DNA of 64,000 nt from Branchiostoma floridae (taxonomy: Eukaryota; Chordata; Leptocardii; Amphioxiformes; Branchiostomatidae). The notes under the pieces were generated by a model. That model had not been told where the DNA came from. It was given only the letters and a program-made list of their open reading frames with translations, and made no database searches. The translations under genes and the position numbers were made by a program. This document shows positions 13,001 through 23,843 of this stretch, piece by piece. Where the stretch lies: the NCBI RefSeq assembly GCF_000003815.2, contig NC_049988.1, forward strand, positions 3,352,210 through 3,416,209. The letters are read 5' to 3'. Numbering within the stretch: position 1 is the stretch's first letter; every line of letters begins with the position of its first letter.

Positions 13001-13524
13001 CGTATTACCGCTTTCTCCTAGTTTCTCTGCTAACCTGACTTTTCTAATATGTACACATGGTTATTAGAGAACAATCTATGCTGATAGATAGAACTGATTA
13101 ATTAGGATTTTAAGAGACAAACGTTGCGAATCTTCCAAACCTCGACATCTGTTTAGGAGACAAGACTGACAAGGCTGCGCCTAACGTAACCCAATACTTG
13201 AGCCGGAAACGTCAACGTTTCAAGCACAAATAACATTCTTTCCAACAGAATTCAGCTCTACAACACGTCTAGAAACGTATGAATCGGATGTAAAGCGTTA
13301 GAATTGTAGAATCGTACCACAAACAGAGCTAAATCTAACGTTTTCTCTCTGTAAACAAACTTAGGGATAGGGGACACAAAATGGCGGTGGCGGCTGCTAG
13401 CGCAGCGCCCGTCTCTAACTTAGAATAGCATAAAAACAACAAATCTCTTGCCTTGTGCCGCAGTCAGGACCGAGAGAAGAACCACAGCAAGCGACAGGAC
13501 GATCATGTCGCGGGAGAGAGCCAT
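1085..13524 (-). CDS. RECK: RECK orthologue, 5' thirteen coding exons (partial gene)
   Basis: RECK is a GPI-anchored glycoprotein that restrains matrix metalloproteinases and, in vertebrates, works with GPR124 in Wnt7 signalling. Coding exons, read on the minus strand, are 13524-13449, 12007-11946, 10601-10527, 9517-9481, 8813-8728, 8073-8023, 7560-7527, 6124-5930, 4539-4375, 2890-2778, 2272-2170, 1752-1692 and 1297-1085; all phases join into one open frame of about 417 residues. Exon 1 encodes a signal peptide (MALSRDMIVLSLAVVLLSV...). All five CC repeats characteristic of RECK are visible (for example CCYQAREYPSCRAACEQ, RCCGTSVSTECEEAC, HCCDQSNDEQCQDRC). Stretches such as EIVDGLIEGC, PLPQDPLWQCF, TGLDGAKLQCCSK and MWKAIACTLQIKPCHS closely match vertebrate RECK. 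The Kazal domains and GPI signal lie beyond the left edge. Intron 1 appears to use a GC donor. Identification is near certain; exon ends come from splice consensus plus phase. Confidence 0.95.
3331..3946 (+). mobile_element. 5'-truncated non-LTR retrotransposon, RT C-terminus
   Basis: The plus strand encodes the end of a LINE reverse transcriptase. The stretch GQYAAPVWHPGL, then LERIQRRAVRIILG, LPSLHQRRENLTLKFAKSL and SAVPYMVRLINT is the usual C-terminal signature of CR1/Jockey-like elements. A stop at 3698-3700 is followed by about 240 bases of 3' UTR ending near TGAATGAATAAA. No upstream RT motifs are present, so it is dead on arrival. It lies antisense inside the RECK intron between exons 9 and 10. 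Confidence 0.85.
3955..4325 (-). repeat. LINE 3'-tail repeat with internal ~60-bp tandem units
   Basis: About four degenerate units of some 60 bases read TGCCCTACGGTGTAACACAC followed by CAGCTTCTGTATCTGTATCT. They are followed by a unique tail (GGTTATATTACACTGAACTA...). The tail recurs at about 60206-60330 next to another LINE fragment, so I read it as the 3' end of a retrotransposon family in reverse orientation. It lies in a RECK intron. Confidence 0.55.
4677..4903. mobile_element. Decayed short inverted-repeat element (AACGCTAGTTCACC family)
   Basis: The ends are imperfect inverted repeats: TTAATGCTACTTCACCTTTA at the left and the reverse complement of AACGCTAGTTCGGC at the right. Inside them are the paired blocks GACCTATATCCGTTG and CAACAGATAAAGGTTACC. 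A younger copy of the same element lies at 29427-29645. It has no coding capacity and sits in the RECK intron between exons 8 and 9. Confidence 0.6.
5509..5830. mobile_element. MITE, AAGGGCACAACCCGCCGTACG family, copy 1
   Basis: The ends are near-perfect inverted repeats, AAGCTAAGGGCACAACCCGC at the left and its complement at the right. Inside are many short GTACG/CGTAC palindromes. Related copies lie at 53863-54209 and 54257-54568, and a truncated one at 56857-57060. Open frames across it on both strands are by-products of the GC-rich palindromic sequence. It lies in the RECK intron between exons 8 and 9. Confidence 0.8.
6167..6380. repeat. Minisatellite, ~50-60 bp unit with CCAAT-box core, 4 copies
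   Basis: Four copies of CATTCTGATTGGTCCAGAGC, starting near 6169, 6219, 6281 and 6342, are separated by AT-rich spacer (AACTACTAAATAACCTCATT). Each contains an inverted CCAAT box (GATTGG). It lies in the RECK intron between exons 7 and 8. Confidence 0.8.
7170..7345. repeat. CA-rich microsatellite
   Basis: Interrupted (CA)n/(ACAT)n sequence. It generates a spurious minus-strand Cys/Val-rich open frame. It lies in a RECK intron. Confidence 0.9.
8150..8560. repeat. GTACAGGT/ACCTGTAC-rich interspersed repeat
   Basis: Clusters of TACAGGT and ACCTGTACC in both orientations bound this intronic stretch (8170-8225 and 8460-8560). Similar ACCTGAA/GACCTG sequence lies inside the Harbinger-like element near 18700-18775. 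No coding capacity is seen; the element type is not recognised. Confidence 0.4.
8850..9130. repeat. Minisatellite, ~24 bp unit (GGGACTCACACAAGTC)
   Basis: About ten tandem units of GGGACTCACACAAGTCGTAT followed by CATG, some with a short GGAGTGATAG or GGCATGAT insert that creates a higher-order period. It begins about 40 bases upstream of RECK exon 5 in the intron before it (minus-strand sense). Confidence 0.85.
9757..9968. mobile_element. MITE, CTGTAAATGCATTTAAGTTC family, copy 1, TA target site
   Basis: The ends TA|CTGTAAATGCATTTAAGTTC and TTTCTGCATTTACAG|TA form terminal inverted repeats flanked by TA, as in Tc1/mariner-type insertions. The interior has repeated TTCGCGG and AACCGCGA blocks pairing across the centre. 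A second copy lies at 62334-62537. No coding capacity; it lies in a RECK intron. Confidence 0.8.
10647..11131. mobile_element. MITE with CAGTCAAACCTGCCC terminal repeats, TA target site
   Basis: The element runs from CAGTCAAACCTGCCC to GGGCAGGTTTGACTG. It is flanked by TA on both sides, which suggests a Tc1/mariner-like non-autonomous element. GGTGGTCGCTGAGAAGAG-type blocks recur inside at both ends. No transposase is present. It lies in the intron between RECK exons 2 and 3. Confidence 0.8.
12480..12905. repeat. Three degenerate ~140-bp tandem repeats
   Basis: Three diverged units share TTTTGCACAAAA, TTCGCATTCATTTGTCGT, a TTTTCACAC/TTTTCAAAC block and CTGTGCTTATC..GGCACCCCTT in the same order. 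Open frames here come from the T-rich sequence. The repeat lies in RECK intron 1. Confidence 0.65.
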
Positions 13525-13652
13525 CTCGGTTGTTGTGAAGGCATGACTGAGGTACAAAACTGGCCTGTGCTTGAAGAAGCCCTTCCCCGTACAAAACCCA
13601 CGTTGTGTTTTCAGGCTCCTGTCAACTGCTAAATACTCGGCTGTTCCACCCA

Positions 13653-16628
13653 CCCCCGCCGTGCAGCAAGGTCAGTACGCATCCCCAAGCAGATGTAGGA
13701 GCGATTTAAAGCTCTTCCGAACTTATTTACGTCTTTCTTATAGTATTTCTTTCATTTCTGAACCTCACATGAAAACGCGGAACGATAGGAAAGCATACAC
13801 AATGCGAGCAAACTAGGCCGGACCTCACATCTGCTTGGAGATGACGCCGATCCACCCACCCCCGCTGCGCCGCAAGGTCAGGCATGGGATATTCCGCACG
13901 GGAGAGTCCACTTCATGGAAAGGGGAACCGTTTCATTTGCAAGCGTTATACATAAATGTATCTGTAAGCGAAACATTTCTTTGAAGGTTTTCATTCATTC
14001 TTTTATGAAGAAAATCTAAACGACAGAGTTGCTTTTTCAAACAAGCCCTGCTGTGCTGAGAAAAACGTGTTTTAGGCTCTGGGTGGTAAGTGGGTATGAA
14101 CACAATGGATGATCAGCGAACGTGTTAGGTGGGCGGAGTTTACACCCTCTCAGCCTTGTGTTAATTGTCACGCTAATTCGCTCAACAGTGTTTGACAATA
14201 GGACTGATTAGCCTAATCTCCAAACAGATCATAGAAGGGGTGGAGAGATAGCAATATTTTTTGTGGGCCGTTCTGTGACAAATACTTAGACTCAGTTAGA
14301 ATTAGACTAGCTCTAGCTAGAGTTACAGCTAAACACACTGACTTGTGAATGACATCCGCGGGCATATCAATTTTTGTCCTTTTTCGGAAACGAAAACTAT
14401 GATATAAAAGACACCAAAATACGAAAAAGAGAGTCGTAGGCGTGATTTGTGTTTATTTCTTTCCTACTAATCCTAGGGATACATTTATCTTTTACTGTTC
14501 GCTTCCTAAAAACAGCCCGACCGGGCCCCGGTTTGTAAATGTGACCCTAGCGCTAGCATAAGTCTGGCTTCTATACTTTCGAAGCAGAGGTTAGGTTCCG
14601 GCTGTTTTTTCTTCTTTTTACGTTTTTACGGGGCTTTCTATTTTGTACTGTTTTCTTGACGCCCTTCCGCGAGACATCAAGAAACAGTTGAAAATATCAC
14701 AAGCACGATAAAAACGCCTGAAGAACGTCAAAAACAAAAACAAGTGACCGTAGGTAACACACTTTGTGACGTAAGTATAGTATGTCAGCTGTGTTGTTTT
14801 CAGTGGTGTGTGACATTGTGTTTATTATTCATCAACAACCATACTGTTACATTCCTCTGATAAAACAACCATTGGCCCGCGGCATCAGATGTTGCCGTAA
14901 ATTTACCATAGATATGTGATAATTATGATTATGACACCACGAACGAACATTTGTTCAATCACATCTGTAATTTCCGCCGCGTCAGTTATAACGGATGATA
15001 TTGACAGTCCCAAACATCGAATACGATGAACAAAAAGAACGAAACGAAACCCAAACTAGACAGGTAACATTTGCAAGCAAATACAGAATGTTACCTTCAC
15101 ATGGTCTAGCCTAGCATTTCTACCAGGAAGGGTAAACTGAAATAGTTGCAGATGTTGACACATGATAAGACAAGAAGGTACAAATAAATGTTGATAATTT
15201 TTTATCTGTAACGTTATGCATCTTGAATAATGAACACAACGTCTAATATTGTTCCACACAGGGTTTCTCATCATCATCTCATCTCAGTCCCATAGCTACA
15301 AGCCACAGTGCAGTCTGTCTGTCCACAAAGGTTCTCCATTTCTGACGGTCGTCAACAGGGTTTACTCGACGACATTTAGCGTGGGGAAGACGGCCGTCTG
15401 TGGGAGGGTCAGGGCCTAGGATTTTTTTCGGCTTGGGGGAGGGCCAGGGAGAAATTACTTGGCTTGCGGGGAGAGAGCCATGGAAAAATATAGATAAAAG
15501 TGGTTTCCTTTAACAATATGTATTCAAATGTTAAAAAAATAAAGCTTTGAATCACTCGGGAAATTCATAATCTCTGACTTGGTGCAGAACGCGAGCTGCG
15601 AAGTTCAGTTGATTACATAAGAATAAGTTAAATTTTGCGCTTTCCGTCATTGTTGACGGACAAACTCGGCTTGTAAGTATAGACAAATTTTGCAAAAATC
15701 TCTAGAAATCAGCGGATGTTTGCATACGGTGCTGACTTAGATGATAATTCCTAACGCCCGCCGGCGGCGAGGGAGAGGCGAAAAGCAACTGGTCGAACCC
15801 AGTCGGCGCCCCTCCCCCTACTGGTCTGGTCATGCAGTCGCGTCGTGCTAGCGCCGATATTTTTGTTGTCATTTTCCCGGCCCTGATTAACTGTCAGTCA
15901 TTGCTACCATAGCAGTAAAAAAAAACCTCAAAATATGTGAATTTAAATGTGTAAGGTACTTTCAAAATGGTATCCGGTAAACCGATCGGACCTCACATGC
16001 TTGCGTTCTATATGGGGGCGGGGCCCTACATGAAACGTAACAAATAGGTTTGCTTTTGATTCTTTAATTAACTGCTTATAGAATATGGACCGAATCTACC
16101 GGTGTCATACATGTTGCACCAAATGTAGGCTGACCGTCTATTAAGATGTCGAAGATATTTCCTAAAAGGTAGGCAGATTTTCTTGGTGTTGGCGGTGGTG
16201 TTTTTTTCGTAATGATTTTCTTAGTCGGACCGTCGCAAACAGTGCATTCAGCCCGTTTCCCCGTGAAAACATCAGCTAGATTGTATTGTGCTAGATACAG
16301 CCTCACGTGAGACAAGAAGTACACACAGTCACATTTTTATTGTCAAAAGGAAGCCAAAATATTATAGAATTGAATTCTCGTTTCTGTCTTCTTGAATTAG
16401 ACTAACTTTGAAGAGAGCAAAATTAAAACAAGCCTACCAAGTTACGGCACACTGTCTAGCGTAGCACAAAATCGGAAGGTACATTCACAAAAACGTCTCA
16501 CAGAGTTTGCCGCTTGTACTACGCAGCGCGAAGGGTTCTCCTCAGCATGCTCAGTCACACTTTTACGTTTTCTATAATATACCCAGTGTGAAATCGAAGG
16601 CTACACAATCCTATTTATGTCGCAGTAA
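13653..16628. other. Intergenic stretch without a recognisable gene
   Basis: No spliced or intact protein family was recognised on either strand. A pair of related segments (13640-13700 and 13840-13890, CCACCCACCCCCGC..GCAAGGTCAG) lies just upstream of RECK exon 1. A dispersed repeat at about 14505-14670 (GCAGAGGTTAGGTTCCGGCT, then GGGGCTTTCTATTTTGTACT) recurs near 27375-27460. The 82-codon minus-strand frame at 16076-16324 has no recognisable domain. Confidence 0.5.
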
Positions 16629-17091
16629 GGCCACGTTGATTTGATTATATGGATGACATCCGCGCTCGCACCAATTTTCGGCCATTTCCAAAAAAAAAAA
16701 AAGTTTTCGACCACACAATAAATTGTGCAAAGCAGCTGTAAAATGAGCACAAATATTCCGTAGATTGAAGAAAAAGTATCAGAAAACAGATAACTAGTGC
16801 CATATATAGAATGCCAAAATGAATCTAAAGTCAAAGAATAAGTTGTGAAAGGACGGAAAGAAAAAAATCTATTGTTGGTTGGGGGAGGTACCAGTACAGA
16901 GAATTCAGGTCCAGAGGGTCATGGTATACCATACTAAGTGTGTTTAGTCCTATGTTCAACCTTCCTGGCCACTTTGATTTCATACTGAAAGCAACTTTTT
17001 TTTTTGGCCAAACTTTTTTTTTTATTCGCTCGCTCGCATCAGTTTTGGTGTTCCCGGAGGATGTCATCCATATAATCAAATCAACATGGCC
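16629..17091. mobile_element. Harbinger-like non-autonomous element, copy 1 (TAA target site)
   Basis: Terminal inverted repeats of about 33 bp begin GGCCACGTTGATTTGATTAT and end in the complement. Each side is flanked by TAA (16626-16628 and 17092-17094). A three-base TWA duplication with GG-starting ends is the PIF/Harbinger pattern. Inside, sub-terminal GCGAGCG-type and poly-A/T tracts pair across the element. No transposase is encoded. Confidence 0.75.
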
Positions 17092-18146
17092 TAAGAGCGC
17101 GGCGCGATCGCCGTCTAGTGGTTACCAACTACTGTAAATCGCACAAATTCATAGAAACAGCTGGTTAGCGTAATCGCTAAGATTGCCACAAATCTATTAT
17201 ATTCGTTCACGTCACGCAGTTGACGGATACTCTCAGAGCTGAAATTGACATGGCTACCCCTGCACACTCCATGTAATCTTCACAGTACGCAGCTCTTCTC
17301 CGCTATATGCTTCCTCTGCTATATGCTTCCTGTCAATCTGTGTAAATTCATTCATATTTGAACGGCTCGATCATTTTTTTCAGAGTCCGCAATTCACATT
17401 TCATAAATTTCCTTTAATTTTTAGCAAACAATTTTGATTTACGTTTGATGTACGTAGTTTGTTTATGCCCTCATTATCAATACGTGCCGCCCGGCACACT
17501 TCGAACCCGTCCGCCTGTCAATCATGCAAACTTCAAGGGGTTAGGTTTCTGCTACACTAAACTTTCGCGTTGACTTTGTGCCTGGGGTTTTGTGCTGTGT
17601 CGGCCACTCTCACCGTGTATAAAGCTGTAACGGTTAAGTAGATTAATTGTAATTCACCCAGACTTCGTTTCCGTGCTCCACTTGCTTGCTGGGGACCAAC
17701 GCAGCGCTGTGGTAACTTACATGATGAACAACAAGGTGAACGGAATGACTGTGACTTAAGATGGGGCGGGCGTTCCACGCTGCAGTTAATCGTGTTTGTT
17801 CAAGGTCAGTTTAATAGCGAAATAAACTCATCAAGTCCATCGTTTTTGTTTCACATACCTTTATGTCTCAGGCGTAAAACTTTGAGTTTGCATGACGATC
17901 GTTATGCATGTTTTGTTTATGTAACCGCCGGCAACACGCAGTGACCTTGCGTCTAACGTAGTCATGTGTTTCTTTTTTCTCAAAATGTTTTTTTTTACTC
18001 AAAAATCGGTTAACTAGAACCGTGACACCATTCCGTGTTTCATTTGGACGACAGCTCTATGCATGAACTTGAGTAAACGTTCCTATTCAGTACTGTGGAT
18101 AAAAACGAACAGGTCTCGCTACATTTTTATGATTATATGTCAGTTA

Positions 18147-19687
18147 GGCCATGTTGATTTGATTATATGGATGACATCCTCTGGGAACTCCATAACTGAT
18201 GCGAGCGAGCGAATAAAAAAAAAGTTTGGCCAAAAAAAAGAGTTGCCTCCAGTATGAGATCAAAGTGGCCAGGAAGGTTTCACATAGGACTAAACACACA
18301 TAGTACGGTATACCAACAGTAAGGTGTAGGGACCAGTACATTATACGGGTGCAAGACATTTTTTTTTCTTCTTGGACCAATCCGATAAAAAAAACAGACC
18401 TGGAAAAAAATCAGAGGAACAGGTTTCGCCAATTACAAAATGGATACACGATGTCGGCAGGCATTTGGGGTCTTACCGGGGGCCAAGAAGACAACAAGAG
18501 GAAGTCAAGTAGAGTTTATAGTCAATTGTACCAAGTTTCTACAGTCAAAGGTACAGAGACAGTTAGCCTTTATTACTTGGAGATGGGATTTTTAAATGCC
18601 ATTGGGAGTCCAATAATCCACCAAACAGATTCCTTTGTAGCAAAACTGACCAATTACCATTGTTTTGAGTATTGCCAGTTCTCAAGTTTCCACAGACAAT
18701 CAGGTCCAGGTTCAGATCCGGACCTGAAAATGATCCTCTTGACCTGAACGGGACCTGAATTTTCTGTACTGGTACCTCCCCCTACCAACAGTAGATTTTT
18801 TTATTTCTGTCCTTTCACATCTTATTCTTTGACTTTAGATTTATTTTGGCATTCTATGACATTAGACTATGATTAGTTATCTGTTTTTTGATACTTTTTT
18901 TTCAATCTACAGAATATTTGTGCTCATTTCACAGCTGCTTTGCACAATTTAATGTGTGGTCGAAAACTTTTTTTTTTTGGAAAACGGCCGAAAATTGGTG
19001 CGAGCGCGGATGTCATCCATATAATCAAATCAACATGGCCCATAGCTTGGAAACATGGGCGTCCACTTTCGACAGAAATCTGGAATCGTTTCAAATTCCG
19101 TGGATTGACAGAACAATCTACTTCACAACTGAACGAAAATTGTCAAATTTCATGTACAAACTACTACATAGGATTCTGCCATGCAATAATAATCTCTACA
19201 AATGGAAGATAATAGACTCTCCTCTCTGCAACATTTGTAAGGTGACAGAGAATGAGGAACATATGTTCTTTAGTTGCGCCAGATTAGAAAACTTTTGGGA
19301 AAGAGTATCTAGACTTCTATATGTGATCAAGACAAATAGTAACATTAACAATTTTGAAACATGCATCCTTGGAATTCCGAGAAAGGTACACAACTCAAAA
19401 GCAGGGAACCATATACTAGCTATAGCGTTGTACTCTATATTCAAATCATGGGTGTTATACAAAGATAAGAAATGTTTCAGTAACACAAATTGTTTTACAT
19501 TATTCTATAGAAACTTGAATAGTTACAGAAAGTAATTTATCAGAATCTAGAGCTGGACAAAAATGGGGAGAAATAATCCCTTTAGTAATGTAATTATATC
19601 ATTGTACAATATGTAAATACCGAATTTGTATACCTGTAAATAAAGTTCATGGATTGGACCATGAAAAGTTTAAAAAAAAACATGGCC
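18147..19687. mobile_element. Harbinger-like non-autonomous element, copy 2 (TTA target site), interrupted by a LINE
   Basis: Same family as 16629-17091 in reverse orientation, with about 430 extra internal bases (roughly 18340-18740). The left end GGCCATGTTGATTTGATTAT follows TTA (18144-18146) and the right end CATGGCC precedes TTA (19688-19690). The right terminal repeat is split by a LINE at 19041-19680. The internal 132-codon open frame at 18349-18747 was not recognised as any transposase. Confidence 0.7.
19041..19680 (+). mobile_element. 5'-truncated LINE with zf-RVT C-terminus, inserted in a Harbinger-like TIR
   Basis: The plus strand encodes the C-terminal part of a non-LTR reverse transcriptase. 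The sequence FMYKLLHRILP..W..I..SPLCNIC..E.E.HMFFSCARLENFW is the zinc-binding zf-RVT signature found after the RT domain of L1-like elements. The frame ends at 19533-19535. A short 3' UTR and an A-run follow. CATGGCC occurs on both sides (19034-19040 and 19681-19687), consistent with a 7-bp target-site duplication. Confidence 0.85.
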
Positions 19688-19959
19688 TTACTTATAATGT
19701 CAGGAAACATCCAAAGAAATCCCCACGTTACCACATACACGTAGCGTTACCACAGTTATTGGCCTGTCTGAGAAAATTGCACTAGTGCTAACGTTAGTAG
19801 TTATTCTCTCTGAGTGCGTTTGTTCACCAAATTATCGCGCGGAGCACGCAACTCAACCTCGGCTTTTACAGAATCGTGAAAACACCAGTGGAATCAAAAG
19901 ACGAGTGCTGGCGCACTACACACCGTGTGTGTTCTCGATTCTACGTAACTCAAACACAA

Positions 19960-20760
19960 CGCGCGGCGGCCGCCGCCGCCGCCGCCCCGACTCAATCTGA
20001 ACAATGTTTGGATGGCTCATGGTAAAACTGGCTTGTGCAGGTTGCAAAACCTATAGCTTAGACAAAATCAAGGAAAGTATCGAAACAAATACTTAGAACT
20101 GACCTAGACCGAGACACATTTTGATACTTTGGGGGCATTAAATTTCATTCTGCCTACGCTCAATTTCATCATCTACCTTCCCGTTTTGAATTTGATTGCA
20201 AAGGGTGCCGATATTCGGCAAAATAAAGTCAAAGCTCTGTGAATTTCTTGATCTCTTATTACTTCTTGGCAAAATGAATTCCACAAATCATTCAGAGGAC
20301 GGCTTCTGGCTCAATTCAGGCCGTCTAAAGCAAGATGAAGTCATCATTTGACGGGCGGACACTTCCGTGTTGCGTAGCAGCGGTCGTTGACCTCGTTCGA
20401 ACACCATGTTCCATATCTCCCTGGCGGGTTCCATAGCTACCGGTCGTTGACCTCGGGTCCTTGGAACGTAGTTCTAGCGTTCTATTGGGGCTCGAAAGTT
20501 CGATTTTGTGTTAATATTGCTAGTTTTTTCACCCTTTTTTGCCCCATAAAATCATTTTTTGGTATCTTTAGGGGACCAAATGACCAAGGTGCAGTGTCTT
20601 ATGTGCAGACCTACCAGCTTGCTGAATTACGAGATATTCCAAGGTCTAGTTTCGGAGATATTCCTGTTTTTTATTTGTGCGGAAAAGAAGAAGAAGAAGA
20701 AGAAACAAAGCAAAAACAGTATGTACCTTCTGTGAAGGTAACATAATGGATCCAAATACG
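19960..20760. other. Spacer with GCC and GAA runs, no gene seen
   Basis: A (GCC)n run lies at 19963-19987 and a (GAA)n run at 20686-20705. The phrase CCGGTCGTTGACCTCG is repeated near 20383 and 20441. The 119-codon open frame at 20387-20746 has no recognised domain and ends in the GAA run, so I do not call it a gene. Confidence 0.4.
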
Positions 20761-20881
20761 AGCGATCGCGCTGACGTCACGGTTACGTCACGTGACGTCA
20801 TGGTAGGCAAAAAGCTGCTGGTGGGCGAGGAGGGCTGGCTGAACCCTCCTCGCCCACCAGTTGCGCGCGGGAAACGCAAAC

Positions 20882-23843
20882 ATGCCGACCAGTTGTTGTG
20901 CGCTGAATTGTACTAACAGGAAGGATAAAGGCAGTAGAAAGAAGTTTTTTAGAATCCCTGCGGAACCAGGACGAAGGGCTGCATGGCTTAGAGCCTTAAA
21001 AAGGTCAGATTTTGAGCAGGGAAAGAAAAACCCGACCGCGGCGTGGACACCACGAGGCCACGAGAGAGTGTGCAGCGACCATTTCATCTCAGGTTTGTGA
21101 TCTATATGTTTTATATTTTGTTGTTGTCCCCCTTGCATAAATACATTTTTCGTGATGTAATAGTGTACTTTTCGTTACACATCTGCGGAAAGCTTAAGTA
21201 AGTTTTGTCGCTGATTCATGCCATATCAAGGATAGTGAATATTAATGTTACATGTATCAAAGTTTTACAGCGCGTCCACGTGGGAGGGGGGGTCTGACTT
21301 ATAAATAGTGGTAAAGTATCTGGGATGGACGTATACATATATAGTATACCAGAAGTATAACGTACATCACTTAACTGATTGACGAAGACATCTACAAATG
21401 TTTTAAAATGTCTTTAAAATCATCTACATCTACATGGGAATACCCCCAGATGGCCCCTACTGGAGCATATTGTGTGGGGAGGCCCCCAGCGGGTAGACCT
21501 CCACCTTGGTCCGGACCATTGTGGGATAGTGCAGGGGAAAGAAAGAACCAGACTGTGGAGTTTGATCCACTCACACCGGGATGATCCCCTACTCTTTTCG
21601 ATAAGTGTGGTGGGTTCTTTCAGTTTAACATGCCGAGGTGTGTAGCCGAAGCCAGGTACTCATTTTTCACCTTAGTGAAGTGAGGAAATAGGTGTAAAGT
21701 ATGGTTTAAGTACCTTTCCCAAGGGCACAACAACAAAGTGACCTATCAGGGATTCCAACTCATACTTATCTTTGGATTATGAGTCCTACACCCTAACTAC
21801 AAGACCAATTGCCACCTCATTTTAAAATCATGTTTATAATACTGACAAGTTCTTTGCTTCTTGCATTGCAGGGAACCCTTCTAAAGACCCTGCAGATCCA
21901 GATTACGTCCCAAGCTTGTTTAACCTCCCAACCTCAGCAAGTTGCAATCGTTCAAGAAACCCAGTTGCCAAGAAAGATCGGTAGGTAACATTGGGGTTTT
22001 CAATGTTTCTTTATTGAAATTTGATTTACTGCTCATGCTGTTCATGCAGGCAGGCTGTTCATGCCTGTGTGAAACATTGCTATACTCTACCTCCTTGCCT
22101 GAGAAGATGACCATGGAAAGTTTACCAAGGATTCAGTTAAATCTCACAAAGATCCCTGTAGTTACTCATGTTAGAGTTTACACCTAGNNNNNNNNNNNNN
22201 NNNNNNNNNNNNNNNNNNNNNNNNNNNNNNNNNNNNNNNNNNNNNNNNNNNNNNNNNNNNNNNNNNNNNNNNNNNNNNNNNNNNNNNNNNNNNNNNNNNN
22301 NNNNNNNNNNNNNNNNNNNNNNNNNNNNNNNNNNNNNNNNNNNNNNNNNNNNNNNNNNNNNNNNNNNNNNNNNNNNNNNNNNNNNNNNNNNNNNNNNNNN
22401 NNNNNNNNNNNNNNNNNNNNNNNNNNNNNNNNNNNNNNNNNNNNNNNNNNNNNNNNNNNNNNNNNNNNNNNNNNNNNNNNNNNNNNNNNNNNNNNNNNNN
22501 NNNNNNNNNNNNNNNNNNNNNNNNNNNNNNNNNNNNNNNNNNNNNNNNNNNNNNNNNNNNNNNNNNNNNNNNNNNNNNNNNNNNNNNNNNNNNNNNNNNN
22601 NNNNNNNNNNNNNNNNNNNNNNNNNNNNNNNNNNNNNNNNNNNNNNNNNNNNNNNNNNNNNNNNNNNNNNNNNNNNNNNNNNNNNNNNNNNNNNNNNNNN
22701 NNNNNNNNNNNNNNNNNNNNNNNNNNNNNNNNNNNNNNNNNNNNNNNNNNNNNNNNNNNNNNNNNNNNNNNNNNNNNNNNNNNNNNNNNNNNNNNNNNNN
22801 NNNGAAAGTGTAGAGACTCTGAGAGACCCCTTCCTGAAAGTGTAGAGACTCTGAGAGAACAGCTCACAAAAGTACAAGAGGAGAAATGTAAGTTGGAACA
22901 GTTTTGCGAGTCCCTCAAAAGTGAAGCTGACAACCTTAGGGAAGAACGTGATCACCTTCAAGAACAAATCAAGAAATCATCAACATCAGCCTCCAATCTC
23001 ACAGATGCAAAATGCAAGCTCTTCACTGGAATACCTACTGTTGCACTGTTTATGTTTGTGTTTAGACTTGTTAGTGATTTCATTGCTCCTCTAAAGTCCA
23101 TGTGTCAGCAGGATCAAATACTCATGACTCTCATGAAGTTGAGACTAGGCCTCAAAAATGCTGATCTAGCTTTGAGATTTAGTGTTTCTGCCTCCACAGT
23201 TTCAAAAGTCATAAACCGTTGTATTCCAATCTTAGCTGTCCGACTAAAGTTCCTGATTCATTGGCCGTCCAAGGAAACCGTAAAGCGCAATCTTCCCAAA
23301 AAATTTCGGAAAAAAAAATACTCAAACTGTAGAGTCATCATTGATTGCTCAGAGATTTTCACTGAGAGGCCATACAATTTAAAGACCCGAGCAAAGACCT
23401 GGAGTAACTACAAACACCATCATACGTTCAAATTTCTGGTAGGTATTACACCTTATGGAGCAGTGTCATTTCTGTCCAGTTCCTGGGGTGGAAGAATTTC
23501 TGATAAAGACATTACGCTAAAAAGTCGTTTCTATAACAAAGTGGAATATGGTGATATGATTATGGCAGATCGGGGATTCACCATTTCTGAGGAACTTGCC
23601 CTGAAAGGAGCAACACTAGTTATGCCACCATTTACCACAGGAAGGACACAACTCCCGGGGCGTATCGTCCAAGATGCCAGACAGATATCAACTCTAAGAA
23701 TTCATGTAGAACGTGCAATTGAAAGAATCAAGAACTTCCAAATTCTCAGCCAAATCTGTCCATTAACATTTGCCCCTCTACTCAGTGACAGTGTTGTTAT
23801 CTGTGCGGCTCTTACAAACTTACTTCCAAAGCTAATCAAGTAA
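20882..23843 (+). CDS. THAP-domain DDE transposase (ISL2EU/IS4EU type), with assembly gap
   Basis: Exon 1 (20882-21092) and exon 2 (21872-21980) encode a complete THAP zinc finger. It starts MPTSCCALNC, contains CSDHFISG, and across the splice reads GNPSKDPADPDYVPSLF; this gives the C-x3-C...C-x2-H pattern that binds transposon ends. A gap follows. From 22806 the frame is open to the stop at 23841-23843. It begins with a coiled coil (LREQLTKVQEEKCKLEQF, NLREERDHLQEQ), then a helix-turn-helix (NADLALRFSVSASTVSKVI), then a DDE_Tnp_4 core. The likely catalytic residues are the Asp of VIIDCSEIF (codon at 23343), the Asp of MADRGF (23568) and the Glu of HVERAIERI (23709). Whether 22038-22100 adds another exon is unclear. 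The catalytic part looks intact. The gene converges on the YqaJ gene, about 245 bases between stops. Confidence 0.85.
21400..21818 (-). mobile_element. tRNA-derived SINE
   Basis: On the minus strand the element starts with a tRNA-like head (GGTGGCAATTGGTCTTGTAG, a later B-box-like GAGTTGGAATCCC). A body follows with TTGTGCCCTTGGGAAAGGTA and GAGTACCTGGCTTCGGCTA. The same body (CTTGTGCCCTTGGGAAAGGC, GAGTACCTAGCTTCGGCTA) is in the SINE at 61121-61435. It lies inside intron 1 of the transposase gene. Confidence 0.7.

Noticed and set aside
20387-20746. 119-codon plus-strand frame upstream of the transposon
   Set aside because: No domain, ends in a GAA run, no splice or start context that supports translation.
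22038-22100. Possible third exon of the THAP transposase before the gap
   Set aside because: An acceptor-like TTCATGCAG is followed by an open stretch (RQAVHACVKHCYTLPPCL), but it lacks a donor before a stop, and the gap prevents confirmation.
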